A DNA stretch of 64,000 bases from NCBI RefSeq assembly GCF_014652275.1, contig NZ_BMYM01000001.1, positions 868,001 to 932,000 on the forward strand, in the 5' to 3' direction. This DNA is from Parahalioglobus pacificus (lineage in GTDB: Bacteria > Pseudomonadota > Gammaproteobacteria > Pseudomonadales > Halieaceae). Shown here in pieces: positions 42,312 through 49,789 of the stretch (the stretch's first letter is position 1; every line of letters starts with the position of its first letter). The notes beneath the pieces were generated by a model. That model had not been told where the DNA came from and ran no database searches. It saw only the letters and a list, made by a program, of their open reading frames with translations. A program made the translations under genes and the position numbers.

Positions 42312-43433
42312 ATGCCCGTTAGCAGTTTACAAATGCGAACCCTCGTGAAAGAGGACTACAGCCTCGAAATCTCCCTGACTGAAATCGAAGTGCCGGATCC
42401 CGGCCCTGATCAGGTGCTGGTTAAAGTTGAGGCAGCGCCCATTAATCCCTCGGATCTTGGTCTGCTGTTCGGGCCGGCTGATCGTAATTCGGTGCAGTTT
42501 TCTGGTAGCGCCGACCGGCCGGTGGTCACAGCGTCGATACCCGAGGCCGCCCGTCGGCTGGTCGAGGGACGTATCGGTGACTCTATGGCCATTGGTAACG
42601 AGGGTGCAGGCACCGTCGTGGCAGCAGGCGACTCGCCTGCCGCGCAGGCGCTGATGGGCAAAACGGTCGGCATGGTGGGCGGCGAGATGTACAGCGAATA
42701 CCGCTGTGTTCACGTTGGCCAATGCTTGCCGCTGAATGAAGGAACCACCGCGGTAGAGGGCGCGTCTTGTTTTGTTAACCCTATGACAGCCCTTGGCATG
42801 GTTGAGACCATGCGCATGGAAGGCCACAAGGCGCTGGTGCATACCGCCGCCGCCTCCAATCTCGGGCAGATGCTGAACCGTATTTGCCAGCAGGATGACG
42901 TGCCACTGGTGAATATCGTGCGCCGGCATGAGCAAGAGAGTCTGTTGAAGGACCTCGGTGCCAGTTACGTAGTGAATTCCTCCTCAGACACTTATATCCC
43001 TGATCTAACGCGCGCACTGGAGGAAACCGGTGCGACGCTGGCCTTTGATGCAACCGGTGGGGGAAAACTGGCCTCACAGATTCTGGCTTGTATGGAGAGC
43101 GCTGCCGTTAAACAGATGCCCGAGTACAGCCGCTACGGTTCAGATGTTTACAAACAGGTGTATATCTACGGTGGGCTGGATGTCTCACCCACTGTACTTA
43201 ACCGCACCTTTGGGTTCAGCTGGGGTCTGGGCGGTTGGTTGCTTACACCGTTCCTGCAGCGCGCAGGGGGAGAGCGGGTAATGGCAATGCGCGAACGCGT
43301 TGCGGCAGAGATCAAAACGACCTTTGCCAGCCGCTACACCGGGGAAGTTGATTTGGCGGGTGCTCTCAAGCCCGAGGCAGTCTCCGTTTACGCCAAGCAG
43401 GCTACCGGTGAGAAGATCCTGATCACGCCCTGA
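42312..43433 (+). CDS. Medium-chain dehydrogenase/quinone oxidoreductase-like protein
   Basis: A 373-residue MDR-superfamily protein. It starts with a GroES-like domain (VPDPGPDQVLVKVEAAPINPSD split over residues 24-46) and has a NADPH-binding domain in the second half (KALVHTAAASNLGQMLNRIC, GATLAFDATGGGKLA). The zinc-site cysteines of alcohol dehydrogenases are not evident, so it resembles a zinc-independent enoyl/quinone reductase. The function is likely NADPH-dependent reduction of an activated double bond, inferred. GGAG at 42301-42304 precedes the ATG. Confidence 0.85.
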   Translation: MPVSSLQMRTLVKEDYSLEISLTEIEVPDPGPDQVLVKVEAAPINPSDLGLLFGPADRNSVQFSGSADRPVVTASIPEAARRLVEGRIGDSMAIGNEGAGTVVAAGDSPAAQALMGKTVGMVGGEMYSEYRCVHVGQCLPLNEGTTAVEGASCFVNPMTALGMVETMRMEGHKALVHTAAASNLGQMLNRICQQDDVPLVNIVRRHEQESLLKDLGASYVVNSSSDTYIPDLTRALEETGATLAFDATGGGKLASQILACMESAAVKQMPEYSRYGSDVYKQVYIYGGLDVSPTVLNRTFGFSWGLGGWLLTPFLQRAGGERVMAMRERVAAEIKTTFASRYTGEVDLAGALKPEAVSVYAKQATGEKILITP

Positions 43434-43518
43434 TAGGCCGTGGATGGCGCAGGTCGTGCGTGCAGTTTGAGTGCGCGTGACCTGTTGCTAGCTAGCGGCT
43501 CGCGCTACACTGCGCGCC

Positions 43519-44370
43519 ATGCTGAATATCCTCACAGTTGTTGTTCTGGGTGCTGCCGTCAGTGTTGCCGGTGGCCTAACGGGTGCCTACGTTGCGGGCG
43601 TGCCGGTGATGGTGATCTGTGCCGCTCTGGCGTTCGCCATTCAATGGGTTGCATTCGTACCGGCGTTTCTCAAACAAACCGAGCGCTTTTACGATCTCGT
43701 AGGCAGCCTGACCTACCTCTCCGTCACTGGGCTGGCCGTCTATCTCACTCCGGAGCAGTCCATCAGGTCAGTGTTGATCGCCGTGTGCATCGGCGTCTGG
43801 GCAATACGCCTTGGAAGTTTCCTGGTGAGGCGCATCTCGCAGGATGGCTCTGACTCGCGCTTCGATAAAATCAAGCCTAATCCCCTACGTTTCCTGTTTA
43901 CGTGGAGCCTGCAAGGACTCTGGGTAGTGATGACTGCGGCCTGTGGCTGGGCCGCAATTACGTCAGGGTCTACGGCGCCCTTCGGCGTTGCAGGTGTGGT
44001 GGGCATTGTCATATGGATTTGCGGTTTTGCGATTGAAGTAATGGCAGACCGCCAGAAGCGGGTACACCGTGCCCAATATGGCAGCGGCACGTTCATAACG
44101 ACCGGGTTGTGGCGCTACTCCCGCCATCCCAACTACTTTGGCGAGATTGTGCTCTGGAGCGGCATTGCTGTAATGGCTCTGCCTGCGTTGCAGGGGTGGG
44201 CATGGGCCACACTGATCTCACCGCTCTTCGTGTTTGTGCTGCTGACACGTATTAGCGGTATTCCCATGCTACAGGCCAAAGGTAAGAAGCGTTGGGGTGA
44301 AAACCCCGAGTATCAGGCGTATCTGAACGCAACCCCGGTGCTGGTGCCCTTTCTGGGCCGCAAGGGCTAG
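43519..44370 (+). CDS. DUF1295 family membrane protein (steroid 5-alpha-reductase-like)
   Basis: A 283-residue protein with about six hydrophobic helices. The C-terminal signature YSRHPNYFGEIVLWSGIAVM and RISGIPMLQAKGKKRWGENP mark DUF1295, which is related to the steroid reductase/isoprenylcysteine methyltransferase fold. SQDGSDSRFDKIKPNPLRF in the middle is also typical. Bacterial members may reduce or methylate membrane lipids; no substrate is assigned. Confidence 0.88.
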   Translation: MLNILTVVVLGAAVSVAGGLTGAYVAGVPVMVICAALAFAIQWVAFVPAFLKQTERFYDLVGSLTYLSVTGLAVYLTPEQSIRSVLIAVCIGVWAIRLGSFLVRRISQDGSDSRFDKIKPNPLRFLFTWSLQGLWVVMTAACGWAAITSGSTAPFGVAGVVGIVIWICGFAIEVMADRQKRVHRAQYGSGTFITTGLWRYSRHPNYFGEIVLWSGIAVMALPALQGWAWATLISPLFVFVLLTRISGIPMLQAKGKKRWGENPEYQAYLNATPVLVPFLGRKG

Positions 44371-44404
44371 TTTCGCGATCCGCGACCCTCTTTTGGAGAG
44401 ACTC

Positions 44405-46138
44405 ATGAGGTATGTTTTCGCTGTGCTGCTGCTCGGTCTGTCCTTGGTTGCGCAGGCCTCGCCCGATCAGCGCTTTACCGAACTGCTGGACGAACACTGG
44501 GCCTGGTTCATGTCACAGCATCCTGAATATCTCACTTATCGCGGCGATCGCTCTGGCAATGACCGCTGGACAGATATGAGCCTCGCTGCGCATATCGAGC
44601 GCGATAACCAGCGTGGGGAGTTCCAGCGCCGTCTGCAGGTTATAGAGATAACCGCCCTGAGTGAGGATAACCAGCTCAACTACCGGATGTTTCAGCGGCG
44701 ACTAGAAGGCGCCCGCAAAGAGCAGGCGCTGGGTCTGAATCTCATGAGCCTCAACATGCGCGATGGCCCGCAACACCAGTACACCGTTCTTGAATACACG
44801 CCGATGCAGGATGAGGTGGACTACCGCAATTGGTTGGCCCGCATGCAGGCCCTGCCCACATTGCTGGCGCAGTACCGCGAGTTGTTAGAGGAGGGCGTGT
44901 CTATCGAGCGCGTGCAGCCGCGCGCCGTCATGGAGCGCGTACCGGCTCAGTTGGATAACTCCATCGCTGACAGTCCTGAATACAGCCCTTTCTACCGTCC
45001 GTTTAAGCGGATGCCAGCTACCATGGATGCACAGTTGGCGGAGGAACTGCAGGCCCAGGCTCGCAGCGTGATCGCCAATCAGGTGACCCCGGCTTATCGC
45101 GATTTCAAAGACTTTTTCGTGAACACCTATTTGCCCGCCAGTCGGCCTGAGCCAGGTGTTGCCAGCCTGCCGGGCGGTGATGAAATCTATCGCTACCTGG
45201 CCATGCGATTCACCACTACGGATATGACGCCGGAAGAGATTCACGAAACCGGTAAGGGCGAGGTGGCAAGGATCCTCGCGGAAATGGAGGACGTGAAAAG
45301 CGAAGTCGGTTTTGACGGTGATCTTCAGGCCTTCAATGAATTCCTGCGTACCGATCCCCAGTTTTATTACGAAACACCCGAGGCACTGCTGGAGGCCTAC
45401 CAGGCTGTGAGCAAACGCCTGGACCCTGAACTGGTGAGTCTTTTCGGCAAGTTGCCCCGCATGCCCTATGGCGTTAAGCCTATCCCGGCAGAGACTGCAC
45501 CGGATACGACAACCGCGTATTACATGCCGCCGGCTATCAATGGATCACGCGCAGGTTACTACTACGTCAATCTGTACCGTCCAGAAGTGCGCCCTAAGTA
45601 TGAAATTGAGGTTCTGAGTGTGCACGAGGCAGTACCCGGGCATCACCTGCAAATTGCTTTGGCGCAGGAGCTTACCGGGCTGCCCGAGTTCCGTCGCGCC
45701 AGCGGCGTGACTGCGTTTGTCGAGGGCTGGGGCTTGTATTCAGAGCGTCTGGGATACCAGATGGGGCTGTATACCGACCCCTATTCCCGCTACGGTCAGC
45801 TGACTTATGACATGTGGCGGGCCGTGCGTCTTGTCGTTGATACCGGCATTCACTATTTCGGTTGGTCCCGGCAGGAGGCTATCGATTACTTTAAAGCCAA
45901 CGCCGGCAAGAGTGAGGCCGATATTGTCAATGAAATCGATCGCTACATTGGATGGCCAGGTCAAGCGCTGGCCTACAAGATCGGGCAGCTGAAGATTTTG
46001 GAACTGCGTGCGACCGCTGAGGCGAGACTGGGTGAGCGCTTTGATATCCGCAGCTTCCACGACGAGCTGTTGGGTGCAGGCGCTATTCCACTGGATGCGC
46101 TGCAGGCCCGTATGGACGCCTGGATGGCCAGGCAGTAA
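44405..46138 (+). CDS. DUF885 family protein (M3-like metallopeptidase)
   Basis: A 577-residue exported protein. The signal peptide ends near AQA-SPDQ (residue ~18). The key motif VHEAVPGHHLQIALAQE (HExxxGHH) lies in the C-terminal third, followed by VEGWGLYSERLGYQM, the DUF885 pattern with the third zinc ligand. It is probably a periplasmic zinc peptidase. The start at 44405 is supported by GGAGAG at 44394-44399. Confidence 0.9.
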   Translation: MRYVFAVLLLGLSLVAQASPDQRFTELLDEHWAWFMSQHPEYLTYRGDRSGNDRWTDMSLAAHIERDNQRGEFQRRLQVIEITALSEDNQLNYRMFQRRLEGARKEQALGLNLMSLNMRDGPQHQYTVLEYTPMQDEVDYRNWLARMQALPTLLAQYRELLEEGVSIERVQPRAVMERVPAQLDNSIADSPEYSPFYRPFKRMPATMDAQLAEELQAQARSVIANQVTPAYRDFKDFFVNTYLPASRPEPGVASLPGGDEIYRYLAMRFTTTDMTPEEIHETGKGEVARILAEMEDVKSEVGFDGDLQAFNEFLRTDPQFYYETPEALLEAYQAVSKRLDPELVSLFGKLPRMPYGVKPIPAETAPDTTTAYYMPPAINGSRAGYYYVNLYRPEVRPKYEIEVLSVHEAVPGHHLQIALAQELTGLPEFRRASGVTAFVEGWGLYSERLGYQMGLYTDPYSRYGQLTYDMWRAVRLVVDTGIHYFGWSRQEAIDYFKANAGKSEADIVNEIDRYIGWPGQALAYKIGQLKILELRATAEARLGERFDIRSFHDELLGAGAIPLDALQARMDAWMARQ

Positions 46139-46195
46139 TAGCCGGGGCAGGGCGGGCTGCTTTTGCGCTGCGCCAGCGATCTCCAGGTGGGTTAT

Positions 46196-46696
46196 TCAGT
46201 GCCCCGAACTGGATGCCGTTAAACGCTGCTCGAAGTAAGCCTCAAGGTCGGGTGCAAATACCCGGCCTTTATGGATTTGCCACCACTGCTGCACACCCGG
46301 CATTGAGAAGAGCCTAAAGCCCTCGTCCAGGACGCGCTGATAGGTCGCGTCGTTGTTCTATACCCCCATCTGCTGCTGCACCATAACGGTATCCTGAATG
46401 CCGAAGTACATTCCCAGATAGAAATTGAAGCGCGACCTGTCCGAGTCATTCAGGGCGTCGTAATAGCGAACGCCCTGATAGAAAATCGACCAGTTTTCGG
46501 TGTTCGCTGGCACTGCATTTGTGAACTCCACCCATAAGCTGGTGATGGTGGCGTAACTCTCGGCATTGGCTTGTCGCACGGAGGCCCTCAGCTGAACGCC
46601 CACAAAAACCAGTGATGCAATTACGCCAAGTGCCGCGACAAGGCCGCCCACACCGCCAATGAATTCGCCGATGGCTGACAGTTCATCCAGGCTCAT
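46196..46696 (-). pseudogene. Membrane protein gene interrupted by an in-frame amber codon
   Basis: The 5' part (ATG 46696, MSLDELSAIGEFIGGVGGLV) encodes 112 residues with a hydrophobic helix at ~9-32 and stops at TAG 46358-46360. Directly after this codon the same frame continues for 54 more codons (NNDATYQRVLDEGFRLFSMP, QQWWQIHKGRVFAPDLEAYF) to a TGA at 46196, with protein-like sequence. One base change (for example CAG, TAT or TAC to TAG) would restore a 166-residue protein. It is either a recent pseudogene, a sequencing error or a read-through gene. Function of the family is unknown. Confidence 0.75.
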
Positions 46697-46863
46697 AGTT
46701 CATTCCTTTTGCAATGCCTGACTAACAGCGTGGACCATGATGTGGTCGCGATACGTGGGCATCGTCTTCTTCTATCTCTCGGCGTCAGGTGGTGATTAGG
46801 CGTCGCAACTGGCTGCGCTGAAGCGCGACACTATAAACTGGCGTAGGTAACGCGGAGTCAACA

Positions 46864-47238
46864 ATGACAAAGCAGACTATAGGCGGTATCGGCTGGCGCG
46901 ACCTAACTTGTGAGAACGCAGGGGGGCTGCGCGATTCTTACGAAGACGTGGTGGGGTGGCAGTCCAGTCCGGTCAGCATGGGTGATTACAACGATTTCAA
47001 TATGATGGATGGTGAAGGCAATGTTGTGGCCGGAGTTTGTCACGGACGCGGCAGTAACGAGGGAGTGCCCGCCCAATGGATGATGTATGTCATTGTTGCC
47101 GATCTTGAGGCGAGTCTACGAGCCTGTGAGTCGCGAGGCGGAGCGTGCATCGGTGAAATTCGAAGCATGGGTGCGGACCGGTTTGCAGTGATCAGGGATC
47201 CCGCTGGTGCCTGCATGGCGCTGTATGAAGAGGGCTGA
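46864..47238 (+). CDS. VOC family protein
   Basis: A 124-residue single-repeat VOC protein. It opens TIGGIGWRDLTCENAGGLRD, has QWMMYVIVADLEASLRACES in the middle and ends IRDPAGACMALYE, the standard start, centre and end of a glyoxalase-fold half. It is likely a small-molecule-binding or metal enzyme acting in the cytoplasm; specificity is unknown. No operon partner. Confidence 0.85.
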   Translation: MTKQTIGGIGWRDLTCENAGGLRDSYEDVVGWQSSPVSMGDYNDFNMMDGEGNVVAGVCHGRGSNEGVPAQWMMYVIVADLEASLRACESRGGACIGEIRSMGADRFAVIRDPAGACMALYEEG

Positions 47239-47277
47239 GTCACAGCGGTGACGTCAACCCCCTTGAGCGCTCCGGAG

Positions 47278-48480
47278 TTACTTCAGCTCGGAAGAGGACT
47301 TACCCAGCACCTGGCGCGCCACGATCAGTTGCTGAATCTGCTGGGTGCCCTCGAAAATATCCAGAATCTTTGAATCCCTGGCGAACTTCTCAAGCAGTTC
47401 GTTTTCGCTATAACCCAATGACTGACACAGCTCGACACAGCGCAGGGTAACGGCATTCCCCATGCGACCCGCCTTGGCTTTGCACATGGACGCCTCTTTC
47501 GAATTTGGCTGCTTGTTATCGGCCATCCAGGCGGCCTTATGGACTAGCAGTCTGGCCGCGCTCCATTCCGCTTCCATGGTGTAGAGTTCTGCCTCTATCG
47601 CGCTGAGATTGCGCGGTGTCTTGTCGTAGTCAAGGCTGACGTCTTCTTTGGCCAGTAACTCTTGCGCCAGATCCAGTGCGGCCCGTGCAACACCAATTGC
47701 CATCGAGGCCACTGGCGGGCGGGTGTTGTCGAATGTTTGCATAACGCCGCCAAAGGCTTTCTTGCGCGCTTCGGCAGTGGTGGCCACTTCCGGTGTGCCC
47801 AGAATGTTCTCCCGAGGAATGCGGCAGTCAGAGAAAGTGATCGCCGCCGTATCAGACGCACGGATACCCATTTTGTGTTCCAGTCGAGTGACCTCGCAGC
47901 CGGGCGTGCCTTTTTCGACGATGAACGACTTAATGGCAGCCTTACCCAGTGACTTGTCCAGCGTGGCCCACACAACCAGGGTGTCGGAGCGTTCCCCATC
48001 GGTCACATAAATTTTCTCACCGTTGAGGATCCACTCGTCGCCGTCGGCGACCGCCGTGGTGCTGATATTAGCCGAATCTGATCCGGTACCCGGTTCGGTG
48101 ATGCACATGGCCGCATAGGACTTGGCGTACTTCTCGCGCTGCTCAGGTGTGCCAACGGCATTGATAGCCGCATTGCCCAGCCCGCTACCGGGCATGCCCA
48201 GGAACAGGCCCACATCACCCCAGCAGAGCCCCTCAAGGCCGATAACCGCGCCCATATTGGCGCCGTTGACTACTGCGCCTTCGGGCTGCTCATTCTTATC
48301 CTGCTTGCCGACACCTTCGCGTCCGCCGCGAATAAGTTTGGCAACCTCTTCCATTTCTGTGGGGTAGGCATGCTCCTCGCGATCATATTTGCGGGAGTAG
48401 GGCCTCATCATGTGTTCAGCCAGCATGCGTGTGTTGTTGAGCAATTCCTGGTGCTTCTCTGACAGTTCTAAATTAATCAT
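47278..48480 (-). CDS. Acyl-CoA dehydrogenase
   Basis: A 400-residue acyl-CoA dehydrogenase. CITEPGTGSDSANISTTAV, DEWILNGEKIYVTDGERSD and LGYSENELLEKFARDSKI are family segments. The catalytic Glu is in ILDIFEGTQQIQQLIVARQV, the medium-chain type position. It lies just downstream of a second acyl-CoA dehydrogenase gene (46 bases) in the same direction; paired genes of this sort often form a heteromeric enzyme acting on steroid-side-chain or polyketide-like CoA esters in other bacteria. That partnership here is inferred. Confidence 0.92.
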   Translation of the reverse strand: MINLELSEKHQELLNNTRMLAEHMMRPYSRKYDREEHAYPTEMEEVAKLIRGGREGVGKQDKNEQPEGAVVNGANMGAVIGLEGLCWGDVGLFLGMPGSGLGNAAINAVGTPEQREKYAKSYAAMCITEPGTGSDSANISTTAVADGDEWILNGEKIYVTDGERSDTLVVWATLDKSLGKAAIKSFIVEKGTPGCEVTRLEHKMGIRASDTAAITFSDCRIPRENILGTPEVATTAEARKKAFGGVMQTFDNTRPPVASMAIGVARAALDLAQELLAKEDVSLDYDKTPRNLSAIEAELYTMEAEWSAARLLVHKAAWMADNKQPNSKEASMCKAKAGRMGNAVTLRCVELCQSLGYSENELLEKFARDSKILDIFEGTQQIQQLIVARQVLGKSSSELK

Positions 48481-48525
48481 CTCTCAAAATTCCTGTATCG
48501 GTGGGCTTCGGTGGGTGATAGCGGC

Positions 48526-49638
48526 TTAAACAGAAGCCAGACCTTCCAGCAAACTGATGGCGCGCAGGTTGCGATACCACATCTCCATCGGGTGTTCCCG
48601 ACAGAACCCGTGACCTCCCAGCAGTTGCACGCCGTCGGTGCCGATCTTCATCGCGTGTTCACCGCAGAACACCTTTGCCAGATACGCTTCTTTGTGAAAC
48701 GGCAAGCCTTGCTCGGCGCGAGATGCGGCGCGCCATGTCATCAGGCGCATCGCCTCGAGCTCGATCGCGATGTCGGCGATCATAAAGGCGACTGATTGAC
48801 GGTTAGTGATAGGCTCACCGAAGGCTACGCGCTCGTTGCAGTACTCTGTCACGTAATCCAGTACGGCTTGGCAGGTGCCGACAGCCAGCGCGCAGATGCC
48901 CAGGCGTGACAGATCGATAAAGCGCTCTAGATCGAACGGCCGCTCGCCCAGCATGTTCGATGCGGGCACCCGCACTGCATCAAATGACAGCGTTGCGGTT
49001 TGCAGCGTGCGAAGCCCCATGTTCAGCTCCTGTGTGCGGGTAAGGCCCGCGGGCTCGCCTTCAACGATGAAGGCGGCGGGCTCGTCAGTCTCCAGCTTCG
49101 CGATAACCAGAAGCAACTGCGCATCAATACCCAGAGGCACCAGGCTCTTGGTGCCATCAATGACGTATTCATCGCCGTCCCGCACGGCCGAGCACTTGGG
49201 CTCAGTGGGCTCGAAGGTGGCGGCAGGTTCCAGTAGCGCGGTTGAGGCGGCGACGAAGTTCTCACCACAGAACTGTGGCAGCAGTCGCTCTCGCTGTGCT
49301 TCCGTTCCCTGATCCAGCAGGGTGTTTACGAAAGCCAGCGGGCTAATACTGCCTAAGGCGAGTGACAAATCGCCGTGGGCAAGGTCTTCCGCATTGAGCA
49401 CATTTGAAACTGGCGCCCGCGCTACTCCTGCACCACCTAGTGCCTCGGGAATAGGCATCAGGGTAAGACCCAACTCCATGCTGCGCTGGTAGAAGCCCTC
49501 CGGCGTCTGTGAGGCAACGTCGGCTGGCATGGCCAGTGGCCGGATGTCTTGCTCGGTAAAGCGTCTTACCGTGTCGCGATTCATTCGCTGGTCGTCGGTA
49601 AGCGTGAGGTCGAATACGTCGTGTGCGGTGTTTGTCAT
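48526..49638 (-). CDS. Acyl-CoA dehydrogenase (probable partner subunit)
   Basis: A 370-residue acyl-CoA dehydrogenase. The FAD-binding region is degenerate: the usual MTEPxxGSD stretch reads ALLEPAATFEPTEPKCSAV, lacking the GSD. IDGTKSLVPLGIDAQLLL and LLGGHGFCREHPMEMWYRNL are the other landmarks. The end (RAISLLEGLASV) carries a Glu in the usual catalytic segment. The shorter length and altered FAD loop suggest a partly non-catalytic or structural subunit beside the 47278 gene, which follows it in the same direction. It is the first gene of the pair. Confidence 0.85.
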   Translation of the reverse strand: MTNTAHDVFDLTLTDDQRMNRDTVRRFTEQDIRPLAMPADVASQTPEGFYQRSMELGLTLMPIPEALGGAGVARAPVSNVLNAEDLAHGDLSLALGSISPLAFVNTLLDQGTEAQRERLLPQFCGENFVAASTALLEPAATFEPTEPKCSAVRDGDEYVIDGTKSLVPLGIDAQLLLVIAKLETDEPAAFIVEGEPAGLTRTQELNMGLRTLQTATLSFDAVRVPASNMLGERPFDLERFIDLSRLGICALAVGTCQAVLDYVTEYCNERVAFGEPITNRQSVAFMIADIAIELEAMRLMTWRAASRAEQGLPFHKEAYLAKVFCGEHAMKIGTDGVQLLGGHGFCREHPMEMWYRNLRAISLLEGLASV

Positions 49639-49789
49639 TCCGAAAGCTCGTTGTCGGTGAGCAGGTATAATAACGGCAAGGCGCGGCCATGCCCAACAAG
49701 ACCGGCCATGACTGCGCAGTGCGCCCCGTTCGGGTTATGATGCCGCCCTCAGGATGGTTACTCACAACGCCCTCGGCTAAGATGCAAGG

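Noticed and set aside
46196-46696. TAG read as pyrrolysine or other recoding
   Set aside because: No pylT/pylS genes or recoding context are seen, and the base pattern fits a simple nonsense mutation better.
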